Of a DNA stretch of 10,433 nucleotides, positions 1-7,806 are shown one piece after another. The DNA lies in assembly GCA_964462125.1 (NCBI GenBank), contig CAYWXT010000204.1, forward strand, positions 1 to 10,433, written 5' to 3'. The DNA comes from JAWLFY01 sp964462125 (GTDB taxonomy: Bacteria > Planctomycetota > Planctomycetia > Pirellulales > Pirellulaceae). Under the pieces are notes generated by a model. It saw nothing but the letters and a program-made list of their open reading frames with translations, was not told the origin of the DNA and made no database searches. Position numbers and translations under genes: made by a program. The first letter of the stretch is position 1. Each line of letters starts with the position of its first letter.

Positions 1-1
1 A

Positions 2-112
2 GTTCCGAAGCCGAAATATCCTGAACACGAAATCGCTGCCGTAGCGGAACTCGCCCAGGGTTCCTCGCGGCCCGAGGTCTCCGCGACTTCTGCGACGACG
101 AATCCCGCATGA
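2..112 (+). CDS. 3' end of an upstream gene, product unknown
   Basis: A frame open from the window edge ends with a TGA at 110-112, giving a 36-residue tail that starts VPKPKYPEHE and ends TSATTNPA. The stop overlaps the ATG of the ABC permease at 109 as ATGA, a common sign of translational coupling within an operon. The other two forward frames meet stops within the first 45 bases. The tail itself is a low-complexity Ala/Ser/Thr/Pro stretch with no recognisable domain. By context it could be the C-terminus of the ABC transporter ATP-binding subunit that usually accompanies such a permease, but 36 residues are too few to tell. A short open frame in GC-rich DNA can occur by chance, so the call rests mainly on the overlap. 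Confidence 0.4.
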   Translation, partial: VPKPKYPEHEIAAVAELAQGSSRPEVSATSATTNPA

Positions 113-1521
113 ACCCCGAAGCTGAGATGTCCCTGTTTCGCATTGCCTGGCGCAATTTCTGTCACCGCTCGCTTTCCAGCGTTCTGACCACCTTTTCGCT
201 CGCCCTCGGCGTCGGCTTGGTGGTGTTGGTTTTGTCGGTGTATGGCATCGTCAAGGAGGCGTTCGTGCGGAACGCTTCGGTCGGCTACAACATGGTTGTC
301 GGTCCCAAGGGAAGTGCGTTGCAGTTGACGCTGAACAGCGTCTACTACCTCAGCCAGCCGATCGAGAATCTGCCGTACGCGGAGTACATGGAGTTTTTCA
401 CGCAGGAGGAGCGTGCGGCGGCGGTGGCGCGTTTTGGGGGCGACCCCGAATTGGGTGAACGGGCGGGCCGCTACGCCCCCTTTGTCGCTGGGGGATTCAC
501 CATCCCGCTGGCCCTCGGTGACTATTTCGGCGAGTTCCGTGTCGTGGGGACGACGCCGGAGTTCTTTGAGAAATTGCGTCACGGCCCCGAGGTGGACCAG
601 GAGTTCACCTTTTCCGAAGGCCGTGCGTTTCAGGAATTCTCTTCTGAACACGCCTATTTCGAAGCGGTCTTGGGTTCTCGGGTGGCCCGCGAGATGGACG
701 TGACGCTCGGCGAGGAGATCTTTCCCACCCATGGCGATCCCGAGGGTCACGGTCATGCGCAGGGATTCACGATCGTCGGAATTCTCGACCCCACCGGGAC
801 GCCGAACGACCGGGCCACCTTCGTCAATCTCGAAGGCTTTTACTTGATGGATGGCCACGCCTCGCCTGTGGAGGAGGAGGAGGCTGAGAAGATGGTCGGC
901 GGAGTGGAGGAAGAGGGGTCAGCGGAGGAGGGGTCGGCGGATTCGGCGCAACGTTATTCGCTGTTGTCGATCCCGGAGCGTGAAGTGACGTCGATCCTGG
1001 TTCGCAATGGGAATCCGATGTTCGCCCCTGGGATGGAGAAAGCGGTGAACAAGAGTGTCCGGGCGCAGGCTGCGGCGCCGATCGGCGAGATCAACAAACT
1101 GATGTCCTACATCGTCGGTCCGATGCTGCAGGCATTGGTAGCGATCACCTTGATCACCTGTGTCGTCGCTGCGGTGGGGGTGTTGGTGGCGATCTATAAC
1201 TCGATGAACGACCGGCGGCGAGACATCGCCGTGATGCGAGCCTTGGGGGCCCGCCGCGGAACGGTGACCGCGATCATTCTGGGGGAAAGCCTGATCATCG
1301 CAACGATCGGCGGTGTCGTGGGCTGGTTCCTGGCCCATGCTGCGATCTATTCTGCCAGTGGTTTCATTGAGCAGCGAACCGGCGTCCAGGTGGGGCTGTT
1401 CACCACCAGCAGCTATGAACTGGCGATCCTACCGTTGGTCGTGCTGTTGGCGCTCGTGGCCGGGTTGCTTCCCGCGATGGCTGCTTATCGTACCGATGTC
1501 GGTTCGAACCTTTCGGCGTAG
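109..1521 (+). CDS. ABC transporter permease, MacB/FtsX type
   Basis: This is an inner-membrane permease subunit of the MacB/LolCE/FtsX class, which works with a separate ATPase in export or extraction from the membrane rather than classical uptake. The 470-residue chain has the expected layout: one N-terminal membrane segment (about 27-49), a large periplasmic domain (about 50-330), then three C-terminal membrane segments (about 334-363, 386-413, 437-459). The cytoplasmic loop after the second segment carries the FtsX-family motif RRDIAVMRALGARRG (370-384), which contacts the ATPase. The periplasmic domain contains a His-rich stretch THGDPEGHGH (207-216) and a Glu-rich insert at about 254-275 (VEEEEAE, VEEEG). 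The start at 109 is favoured by the ATGA overlap with the preceding frame; an ATG at 127 (MSLFRIAWRNF) is the alternative. No ATPase gene is visible, and it presumably lies upstream of the window. The substrate cannot be told from the sequence. Confidence 0.9.
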   Translation: MNPEAEMSLFRIAWRNFCHRSLSSVLTTFSLALGVGLVVLVLSVYGIVKEAFVRNASVGYNMVVGPKGSALQLTLNSVYYLSQPIENLPYAEYMEFFTQEERAAAVARFGGDPELGERAGRYAPFVAGGFTIPLALGDYFGEFRVVGTTPEFFEKLRHGPEVDQEFTFSEGRAFQEFSSEHAYFEAVLGSRVAREMDVTLGEEIFPTHGDPEGHGHAQGFTIVGILDPTGTPNDRATFVNLEGFYLMDGHASPVEEEEAEKMVGGVEEEGSAEEGSADSAQRYSLLSIPEREVTSILVRNGNPMFAPGMEKAVNKSVRAQAAAPIGEINKLMSYIVGPMLQALVAITLITCVVAAVGVLVAIYNSMNDRRRDIAVMRALGARRGTVTAIILGESLIIATIGGVVGWFLAHAAIYSASGFIEQRTGVQVGLFTTSSYELAILPLVVLLALVAGLLPAMAAYRTDVGSNLSA

Positions 1522-1545
1522 GCTGGCAGCCTGTGCTACGGCAGT

Positions 1546-1562
1546 TTGGGTTGCCCAATTTT
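1546..1562 (+). terminator. weak candidate terminator after the ABC permease
   Basis: A short hairpin, TTGGG-TTG-CCCAA, at 1546-1558 is followed by TTTT (1559-1562), 25 bases after the permease stop codon. A second small inverted repeat, AGGCT-GGC-AGCCT, overlaps the stop codon itself (1520-1532). Stem and T-run are both short for an intrinsic terminator. The position at an operon end is the main support. The rest of the gap before prfC shows no clear promoter. Confidence 0.22.
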
Positions 1563-1639
1563 GGCGGAGCGCTTAATTTCTGAGCGGAAGGGCCGATCCG
1601 TCGATTTGAATGTTTGAACTTCACTGATTGAATCCCAAT

Positions 1640-3271
1640 ATGTCGGCCTCCGCATCGAACGTTCAACGAGAGATTTCCCGGCGTCGCACCTTCGCGATCA
1701 TCTCCCACCCGGATGCCGGGAAGACCACCCTCACGGAGAAGCTGCTGCTCTTTGGCGGCTGCATCGAGGTGGCCGGGGCGGTGCGGGGGCGGAAGACGCA
1801 GCGTTCGGCGGCGTCGGACTGGATGGAGTTGGAAAAGCAGCGCGGCATTTCGGTCAGTTCCACCGTGTTGCCCTTTGAGTACGACGGCTACCTGATCAAT
1901 TTGCTCGACACCCCGGGCCACCATGACTTCAGCGAGGACACCTACCGCACCCTGATGGCGGCCGACTGTGCGGTGATGGTGATCGACCTGGCCAAGGGGA
2001 TCGAGGCGCAGACGGAGAAGCTGTTCCGTGTCTGCGCGTTGCGGAAGATGCCGGTGATCACCTTCGTCAACAAGGTCGACCGGCCTGGCAAACCGCCGCT
2101 GGAGATTCTCGCCGAGATCGAGGAGAAGTTTCAGATCGACGCGGTTCCCGTGAATTGGCCGCTGGGAAGTGGCTTTGACTTTTCCGGGGTGATCGACATC
2201 GAGTCGCAGACGGCCAGCGTCTACACCAGTCGCGATGCGAACCGCCGGATCGAATATGACACGGTGCCGGTCGCCTCACTCGCCGATCGGGGTGACTTGC
2301 GTCCGGAGGTGGTCGGTGAAACGGTGGATGAAGTGCAGTTATTGGAGGGGGCGGGGGAAGCGTTCGATCATCAACGGTTCATCCGCGGCGAACTGTCGCC
2401 GGTCTTTTTTGGCAGCGCGTTGACAAACTTTGGCGTGGAGCAGTTCCTCCGCGGATTCCTCGAGCTCTGTCCGCCGCCGCCCGACCGCGAGGGGAGTTCG
2501 GGGCTGATCCCTGCGGCCCGTGACGACTTCGCCGCCTTCGTGTTCAAGATCCAAGCCAACCTCGACCCCAAGCATCGTGACCGAATCGCCTTCGTGCGGG
2601 TCTGTTCCGGGCGATTTGAACGCGACATGGAGGTCTTGCACCACCGCACCGGCAAGCGGCTGCGCCTGAAGCGGGGGTTGCGGGTGTTCGGTCAAGAACG
2701 GCTGACGGTGGAGGAGGCTTTTGCGGGGGACATCATCGGTCTGGTGAATCCTGGCGAGTTTCGCCTCGGCGATACGATTTGCACGGGGCCGCCGGTTGAG
2801 TTTGCTCCGCTGCCGCAGTTCTCGCCGGAAAACTTTGCGGTGCTGCGGTGCCGGGAGACCGACCGCCGCAAGCAGTTTCGCCGGGGGCTGACCCAACTGG
2901 TCGAGGAGGGGGCGATTCAGCTGTTCATGGAGATCCGCGCCGCTCGCCATGAGCCGATCCTGGCCGCGGTCGGCGAGCTGCAGTTCGACGTGGTGCGGTA
3001 CCGGTTGGAGAGCGAGTACAACACGGCGACGGAAATCAGTTGGCTGCCGTTCAAACTCGCCCGCTGGATCGACGACGACCCGGAGTTGCCCGAGCAGCTA
3101 CGGCTCCCTTATGCGGCCAAGATTGTGCGGGACCAATTTGGACATCAAGCCGTCCTGTTCCAATCGGAATGGGACTGTGGCTACGCGGAGCGGGAAAATC
3201 CGTCGGTTGAATTTTCCGCTGTCCGGATCGCCTCGAGCCAGGAAGCGCAAACCAAGGAGGTGGTCTGGTGA
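1640..3271 (+). CDS. prfC: peptide chain release factor 3 (RF3)
   Basis: RF3 is a cytoplasmic translational GTPase that helps RF1/RF2 leave the ribosome after peptide release. The 543-residue protein is close to the roughly 530 residues of the E. coli protein and aligns with it throughout by eye. It shows the P-loop SHPDAGKTT (22-30), the switch I segment KQRGISVSS (66-74), the G3 box DTPGHHDF (90-97) with the catalytic His, and the G4 box NKVD (144-147). RF3-specific stretches follow, such as PVFFGSALTNFGVE and FVFKIQANLDPKHRDR, the latter opening the second domain. The G3 box has His where E. coli RF3 has Glu (DTPGHEDF). An in-frame TTG at 1628 would add four residues; the ATG at 1640 is preferred, although neither has a clear ribosome binding site. 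The stop overlaps the start of the MFS gene. Confidence 0.95.
   Translation: MSASASNVQREISRRRTFAIISHPDAGKTTLTEKLLLFGGCIEVAGAVRGRKTQRSAASDWMELEKQRGISVSSTVLPFEYDGYLINLLDTPGHHDFSEDTYRTLMAADCAVMVIDLAKGIEAQTEKLFRVCALRKMPVITFVNKVDRPGKPPLEILAEIEEKFQIDAVPVNWPLGSGFDFSGVIDIESQTASVYTSRDANRRIEYDTVPVASLADRGDLRPEVVGETVDEVQLLEGAGEAFDHQRFIRGELSPVFFGSALTNFGVEQFLRGFLELCPPPPDREGSSGLIPAARDDFAAFVFKIQANLDPKHRDRIAFVRVCSGRFERDMEVLHHRTGKRLRLKRGLRVFGQERLTVEEAFAGDIIGLVNPGEFRLGDTICTGPPVEFAPLPQFSPENFAVLRCRETDRRKQFRRGLTQLVEEGAIQLFMEIRAARHEPILAAVGELQFDVVRYRLESEYNTATEISWLPFKLARWIDDDPELPEQLRLPYAAKIVRDQFGHQAVLFQSEWDCGYAERENPSVEFSAVRIASSQEAQTKEVVW
3254..3260 (+). promoter_or_regulatory. strong ribosome binding site for the MFS gene
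   Basis: AAGGAGG lies inside the last codons of prfC, seven bases before the GTG at 3268. It is the clearest Shine-Dalgarno match in the window and decides the GTG at 3268 over the later ATG at 3295. Together with the GTGA stop/start overlap it points to coupled translation of the two genes. Confidence 0.75.
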
Positions 3272-4626
3272 GTGGGGTGGTCGAGGACGCGGTCATGGAG
3301 GACGAGCTCGCCGCCGGCGAGTCGTTGGTCCGGGAAGAGTTGGCATACCCGGCGGAACGGAGCGAGGGAGGCTCGTTCTATTACGGCTGGGTGATGTTGC
3401 CGATTTCGATGTTGACGCTGATCGCCAGCTCGCCGGGCCAGACGTTCGGGGTTTCCATTTTCAACGAGTCGATACGGGAATCGTTGGCGTTGAGTCATGG
3501 CCAGTTGGCTGCGGCGTACATGTTGGGGACGTTGTTCGGCGCGTTGCCGATCTCCTTCATTGGCCGCCAAATGGACCGCTACGGTCTCCGCAACACGTTG
3601 CTCGCGGTGGTGACCTTGTTCAGTCTGGCGTGTTGGTTGACGTCGGTGGTTCAGGGGTGGTGGGGTCTGTTTCTCGCGTTTGGTTTGCTGCGGATGCTCG
3701 GTCCCGGCGCGCTGGCGCTGCTCAGTTCCAACACCCTGCCGTTCTGGTTTGAACGCCGTTTGGGGATGGTGGAAGGACTTCGCAATGTTGGCATGGCGGT
3801 CGCGATGGCTTCAATTCCGGCGCTCAATCTCTGGCTCGTGACCCACTGGGGGTGGCGCGGTTCCTACATGATCATGGGTTCCGGCGTGTGGCTCGTCCTG
3901 TTTCCCTTGCTGGTCAAGTACTTTCGGAACCATCCCGAGGATGTCGGCCAGTCCCTCGACGGATTGAAACAGCGGCGAAACGGTCGTTCTGGTGGCGGCG
4001 CCGATTCCGGAAATCGCTCTGGCGGGGGTGAAATGCTGTGGGGGTTCACGTTGGAGCAGACGTTGCGGACCAAGGAGTTTTGGATCGTGGCAAGTGGCAC
4101 GGCGGCCAATGGTTTGATCCACACGGCGCTGTTCTTCTCCATGGTGTCGATTTTTGCCGAACGCGGCCTGGGGGCGGCGGACGCCGCGGCTACGTTGACG
4201 GTCTTCGCCGTGGCGTTGGCGACGATGCAGTTCTTTGGCGGTGCGTTGGCCGATCGTTTGCCGGCACGCGTGCTGCTGTTCATCGGGATGCTTGGCCTGT
4301 CCCTGGCGGTGGGGTTGTTGTTTGTCGCCGACAGCGCGATCACGGCTCATGCTGCCGGGGCGATGCTGGGGATCGGCCAGGGGATTTTCTTTGGCGTCTC
4401 GCAGCCTCTTTGGGCGCGCTATTTCGGCCGCACTCACATCGGCAAGATCCGAGGGGCCCTGATGACGTTCAACGTCGCCTCCTCCAGTGTTGGCCCCCTG
4501 GTCGCTGGCCTGACCCGCGACTGGCAAGGAAGCTTTTCGCTCGCCCTGGTCCTGTTTGTCCTGCTCCCGCTCCCGATCGCGGTGATGTCGCTGTTTGTGC
4601 GGCCGCCAGCAAGGAGCCCCGCCTAA
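3268..4626 (+). CDS. major facilitator superfamily transporter
   Basis: This inner-membrane secondary transporter has 452 residues and about 12 hydrophobic segments in two halves, the usual size for the family. The first segment opens with FYYGWVMLPI (37-46), a pattern often seen in the oxalate/formate and monocarboxylate antiporter-like branches. The loop after segment 2 holds an MFS motif A variant, GRQMDRYGLRN (99-109), and its echo in the second half is GALADRLPAR (325-334). A cytoplasmic central loop (about 218-258) is Gly/Ser/Arg-rich. The N-terminal 35 residues are acidic and probably cytoplasmic. GTG at 3268 is chosen as start because of the AAGGAGG site and the four-base overlap with prfC. 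Monocarboxylate-like substrates are only a guess from the family resemblance. No functional link with RF3 is evident. Confidence 0.92.
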   Translation: MSGVVEDAVMEDELAAGESLVREELAYPAERSEGGSFYYGWVMLPISMLTLIASSPGQTFGVSIFNESIRESLALSHGQLAAAYMLGTLFGALPISFIGRQMDRYGLRNTLLAVVTLFSLACWLTSVVQGWWGLFLAFGLLRMLGPGALALLSSNTLPFWFERRLGMVEGLRNVGMAVAMASIPALNLWLVTHWGWRGSYMIMGSGVWLVLFPLLVKYFRNHPEDVGQSLDGLKQRRNGRSGGGADSGNRSGGGEMLWGFTLEQTLRTKEFWIVASGTAANGLIHTALFFSMVSIFAERGLGAADAAATLTVFAVALATMQFFGGALADRLPARVLLFIGMLGLSLAVGLLFVADSAITAHAAGAMLGIGQGIFFGVSQPLWARYFGRTHIGKIRGALMTFNVASSSVGPLVAGLTRDWQGSFSLALVLFVLLPLPIAVMSLFVRPPARSPA

Positions 4627-4644
4627 GCCCCAGCGCCCCTGACA

Positions 4645-6312
4645 TCACTTCGAGTTCCAGACCCGTTTTCGGGCCCCCGAGCGATAGTCGGCGGGGATGT
4701 CCCAGTCGACGCCCTGCTCCATGAGCTCGCCATGGAGTTCAACGAGCCGGCGTTTCATCTGTTCCAGCTGCTCGGGGTGCTCGGTTGCAAGATCGTTCGT
4801 CTGGCCGAGGTCGTCGCCGAGGTCAAAGAGTTGGAATTCGGTCGGTTTCGCCTGCCGCAGCTGCGGCAGGTCCTCGCGGAGCAGTGGATGCGCCTTGGGC
4901 CGATCGGCGTCGTCGGTCCAGGCGACCAGCGCCCAGTCACCATCACGCATAGCGAGCGAAGGATTGAGGCGATAGAAGAACCAATAGAGGGGCGTGTCGC
5001 GATCGAAATCGTCCTCGCGGCCCTCCCACAGCGGCAGTTGGCTGGCGCCGTCCACGGCGTGGTCCGTTGGGGGTTCGATCCCGGCCAGCTCGCAGAACGT
5101 TGGCAGGAAATCGATGCCGCCGACCGGAATGGCGGACTCGCTGTTAGCGGCAACGCGGCCGGGCCAGCGGACGATCCCCGGCACGCGGTGGCCGCCTTCC
5201 CAGACGTTCGATTTCACCCCGCGGAGTTCGCCGCGCGAAGAGGTGTTCACCGGACCGTTGTCGGAGGTGAGCCAGATCACCGTGTCGTCGGCGATGCCCC
5301 ACTGCTCGAGCCGATCGAGGAGGCGTCCCACGGCGATGTCGACATTCTCGATGTTGGCGAGGTAGGTGGCCTGCCGCTGGTTGATTTCGGGGTAGCGCCG
5401 ACGATACGCTTCGACCAATTCGGGTGGTGAAGCGATCGGCGTGTGGGGTTCGTGAAACCAGAGGCAGGCCAGAAACGGGTCGGCGTTGTCTCCAGCCTCC
5501 GTGTCTCCAGTCGCTTCGTCCCCTGCCTCGTTGTCTCCCCTTGCCGCCCCCTGCTCTGCCCCGGCCCCGATCGACTCCAGCCAACCCAAGGCTTCGTCGA
5601 CGACGATCTGGCAGGAATACCCCTCGAGCTTGCCCACCGGATTTCCGTTACGAACGAAGTTGACCGGATCGCGATGATTCGGTGCCGCGTTGTTGCTGGT
5701 GCCCAGCGAGTATTCAAAGCCTTTCTGGAGCGGTCCCGGCTGGTTGTCGTTCTCGAGGTCGGAGAGGTGCCATTTCCCGAAATGCCCCGTGCGGTAGCCT
5801 GCCTGGCGTGCCAGTTCCGCGACGGTGGTTTCCTCCTCCTGCAGATGCATCGGGTGGTTGGGTGGCAGGTAGCTATAGATGCCGACCCGGGCCGGAATGC
5901 GGCCGGTGAGAATCCCGGCGCGCGACGGGGAACAGTTCGGCGCCGGTGAATGGCAATCGGTGAAACGCATTCCTTCCGTCGCGAGCTGGTCAAAGTGGGG
6001 CGTTTTCATCCGCCCCCCGAAACTTCCCATGTCGGTCCACCCCGCGTCGTCGAGTAGCAACAGGATGACGTTGGGCGGGTTGCCCGAATCATGATCGCTG
6101 GCAGTTTCGCCCGCGGCGGGGTTGCCTGCGGCGGCATGGAGCGCGATGGCATGGAGCGCGGCGAACACCATCACTAATAAACGTGCCCCATACGGATGGC
6201 GGCGGAGCGAAAACGACGGCACGCCGAGGGCTGGGCAAGCAAACCGCCCAGGAACATGAGCGCGGAGGAAAGGAGTGTCATTCATCGTGGCAGGCATTAC
6301 TGGGGCAGGCAT
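4645..6312 (-). CDS. exported sulfatase (S1, formylglycine type)
   Basis: This hydrolyses sulfate esters, probably on a sulfated polysaccharide, outside the cytoplasm. Residues here are counted from the ATG at 6312. The N-terminal metal site NVILLLLDDAGWTD (81-94) is followed by the signature NCSPSRAGILTGR (126-138). Its Cys127 is the residue that a formylglycine-generating enzyme would oxidise, and Arg131 follows. GKWHL (179-183), FHEPHTP (286-292), SDNGP (350-354) and Lys367 complete the active-site set expected in arylsulfatase A-like enzymes. A hydrophobic stretch LLVMVFAALHAIAL (45-58) followed by HAAAG looks like a signal sequence with an unusually long N-region. The start is uncertain: ATG 6312 has AGGA seven bases upstream; ATG 6297, ATG 6285 and GTG 6222 (which gives a normal-length signal peptide) are possible, and the frame is open to a GTG at 6384. 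An acidic Gly/Glu/Asp insert occupies about residues 249-278. Substrate unknown. Confidence 0.93.
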   Translation of the reverse strand: MPAPVMPATMNDTPFLRAHVPGRFACPALGVPSFSLRRHPYGARLLVMVFAALHAIALHAAAGNPAAGETASDHDSGNPPNVILLLLDDAGWTDMGSFGGRMKTPHFDQLATEGMRFTDCHSPAPNCSPSRAGILTGRIPARVGIYSYLPPNHPMHLQEEETTVAELARQAGYRTGHFGKWHLSDLENDNQPGPLQKGFEYSLGTSNNAAPNHRDPVNFVRNGNPVGKLEGYSCQIVVDEALGWLESIGAGAEQGAARGDNEAGDEATGDTEAGDNADPFLACLWFHEPHTPIASPPELVEAYRRRYPEINQRQATYLANIENVDIAVGRLLDRLEQWGIADDTVIWLTSDNGPVNTSSRGELRGVKSNVWEGGHRVPGIVRWPGRVAANSESAIPVGGIDFLPTFCELAGIEPPTDHAVDGASQLPLWEGREDDFDRDTPLYWFFYRLNPSLAMRDGDWALVAWTDDADRPKAHPLLREDLPQLRQAKPTEFQLFDLGDDLGQTNDLATEHPEQLEQMKRRLVELHGELMEQGVDWDIPADYRSGARKRVWNSK

Positions 6313-6318
6313 TACTGG
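6289..6318 (-). repeat. 15-bp perfect tandem duplication at the sulfatase start
   Basis: On the minus strand the 15-mer CCAGTAATGCCTGCC occurs twice back to back (6304-6318 and 6289-6303). It duplicates a candidate start codon, giving ATGs at 6312 and 6297, and in protein gives the repeat PVMPA-PVMPA. The AGGA at 6320-6323 precedes only the first copy. Confidence 0.85.
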
Positions 6319-6516
6319 ATCCTGCGGGGGAGCGGCGTGTTTGGATCGTGGTACGAGGATATCTGCGTTGAGCCGAGATTGCACGTGAGGCGAGGCCTTT
6401 GGCGAAGGATTGGGCGCGGCGTTTGCATCATGTCATGCATCGCTCGGGCAGCCCTTGTCGTGATGCCCCCCTGAATCATCCATTCACGCATCCGTTCCTT
6501 TCAGGAGCACCCTCCG
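6313..6516. promoter_or_regulatory. divergent intergenic region, sulfatase / PDZ gene
   Basis: This 204-bp stretch separates two divergently transcribed genes, so it should hold both promoters. Visible elements are an AGGAG at 6503-6507, nine bases before the PDZ gene's ATG, and a small inverted repeat TGCAT-N6-ATGCA at 6424-6439 that could be an operator. No convincing -35/-10 pair was recognised, and short forward frames here show no protein-like features. Confidence 0.4.
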
Positions 6517-7806
6517 ATGTTAACGCAGCACCCTCAACCCAGTCGTCTGAAGCTGGCTGCGACGGCCGTCGCAAGCTTCGGAATCTTTCTCGCCTCGCCG
6601 CCGTGGGTGGCACCGAGTGCCGGAGCGGCGGGGCAACAGGAAGCGACAGAAAACGAATCAGCGAATGATTCGCAATCTGCCAGCGCGCCTGATGAACACG
6701 CGGAAGCCGAGTCGGCGGAGTTGGGGGTCGTGGTGGGTGACTGCCCTGGGGACGCCGTCTGTGTGTTGGATTCGGTCTGGGGCAGCCCCGCGGATGAGGC
6801 TGGTATTCGCCAAGGCGATTACATCGTCTCGATCAACGGCAAGAAAGTCACCTCGCCAAGAGAGCTGCAGGAAGTGGTCGGCGCGATGCAAGCCGGTGAG
6901 AAGGCGACGGTGAGAGTGTGGCGGCGTGGCGAAGAAAGGGACCGTGAAATCACACTGGCGGCAAAGGCAGAGCAGCCGCCGGAGAGCCACAGGGCTTGGC
7001 TCGGCGTGATGCTTGTCCCGGCTGAGGAGGACGAAGGGGGAGTTGAGGTCGATCGTGTGATCCGTGGCAGCCCCGCTTCAAAGGGAGGATTGCAAAGCGG
7101 CGACGTGATCGTTCGGCATGGCGACACGGAGGTGAGCGACGCGGCGTCCTTCATCGAAAGTGTTGAAGAGTTGGGGCCAGGTTCTGAATTGGCCCTGACC
7201 GTTCGCCGCGACGGGACCGAGCACGAGCTCTCCGTCACACTCGGACACATGGATGAGGCGCCGATGGAGTTCCTCCAGCAAGCGATGCGTCTCCCGATGG
7301 ACGAGTTCCAAACAGGCTTTGGCCCTCCCCCTCCCTTGGACTCCCGCGGTCCGATGGGCCCACCCCGTCCTAGCGTCTCGTCCGACGTGATCGAAGAGAC
7401 GTTGGACGAAATGCGACAGCGGCTCCGAGCGTTGGAACGCGAAGTCCGCGAATTGAAAGGGGACACTGCAGAGCAGGAGGAGAGCGACCCAGAGAACGAT
7501 CTGTCCAACGCGCCGCCGTCGGTCGGAGCGGGCGAAGCGACATTGGTCGTGCAGCGAGATGGCCGTGGTCGCGGGCGTGGCCGAGGCCGTGGGCCTGATT
7601 TCGACCGTCGCTGGGATCGCGGTTTCGACGATTGGCGACGTAGCTATCGACGCGGCTTTCGCCCGCCGGTGCCTCGCAGTCCCCGCGACGGCTACCGGTA
7701 TTACCGCTATCGCGGCAATCCCTATTACTACGGTGGTTACGATCGACGTTATGGGCCGCCACGAAGCGGCTTCCGAATTGGTAACTTGCGTTTCTATTGG
7801 TATTGA
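6517..7806 (+). CDS. exported double-PDZ protein with Arg/Gly/Tyr-rich tail
   Basis: The 429-residue protein appears exported: Arg/Lys at 10-12, a hydrophobic stretch 13-28 and a likely cleavage near SAGAAG (34-39). An acidic Ser/Ala/Glu linker (about 40-68) precedes two PDZ domains. The first spans about 67-148 and contains GSPADEAGIRQGDYIVSING (89-108); the second spans about 160-243 and contains GSPASKGGLQSGDVIV (184-199). Both show the carboxylate-binding-loop and GDxI pattern of HtrA-type PDZ domains, but no trypsin-like protease domain is present. After a Pro/Gly stretch comes a probable coiled coil (about 288-316), an RG run (349-359) and a strongly basic Tyr/Arg/Gly tail to residue 429 ending RFYWY. 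Two cysteines, C76 and C82, sit at the start of PDZ1. PDZ domains usually bind protein C-termini, so a scaffold or chaperone-like envelope role is plausible but not shown. AGGAG nine bases upstream supports the start. Confidence 0.85.
   Translation: MLTQHPQPSRLKLAATAVASFGIFLASPPWVAPSAGAAGQQEATENESANDSQSASAPDEHAEAESAELGVVVGDCPGDAVCVLDSVWGSPADEAGIRQGDYIVSINGKKVTSPRELQEVVGAMQAGEKATVRVWRRGEERDREITLAAKAEQPPESHRAWLGVMLVPAEEDEGGVEVDRVIRGSPASKGGLQSGDVIVRHGDTEVSDAASFIESVEELGPGSELALTVRRDGTEHELSVTLGHMDEAPMEFLQQAMRLPMDEFQTGFGPPPPLDSRGPMGPPRPSVSSDVIEETLDEMRQRLRALEREVRELKGDTAEQEESDPENDLSNAPPSVGAGEATLVVQRDGRGRGRGRGRGPDFDRRWDRGFDDWRRSYRRGFRPPVPRSPRDGYRYYRYRGNPYYYGGYDRRYGPPRSGFRIGNLRFYWY

Noticed and set aside
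2949..3752. 267-codon forward open frame across the prfC/MFS junction
   Set aside because: It overlaps two clearly recognised genes in another frame, and its Arg/Gly-rich product is typical of a shadow frame.
4732..5430. 232-codon forward open frame opposite the sulfatase
   Set aside because: It lies wholly antisense to the conserved sulfatase domain. Long antisense frames are common in GC-rich coding DNA, and the product has no recognisable features.
6424..6439. TGCAT-N6-ATGCA operator
   Set aside because: Five-base arms are expected by chance in this much DNA, and no second site or promoter hexamer supports it. It is mentioned only as part of the intergenic region.
6183..6474. Small forward genes in the sulfatase/PDZ divergent region
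   Set aside because: Frames of 60-90 codons here overlap the sulfatase N-terminus, lack ribosome binding sites and give Arg/Gly-rich products.
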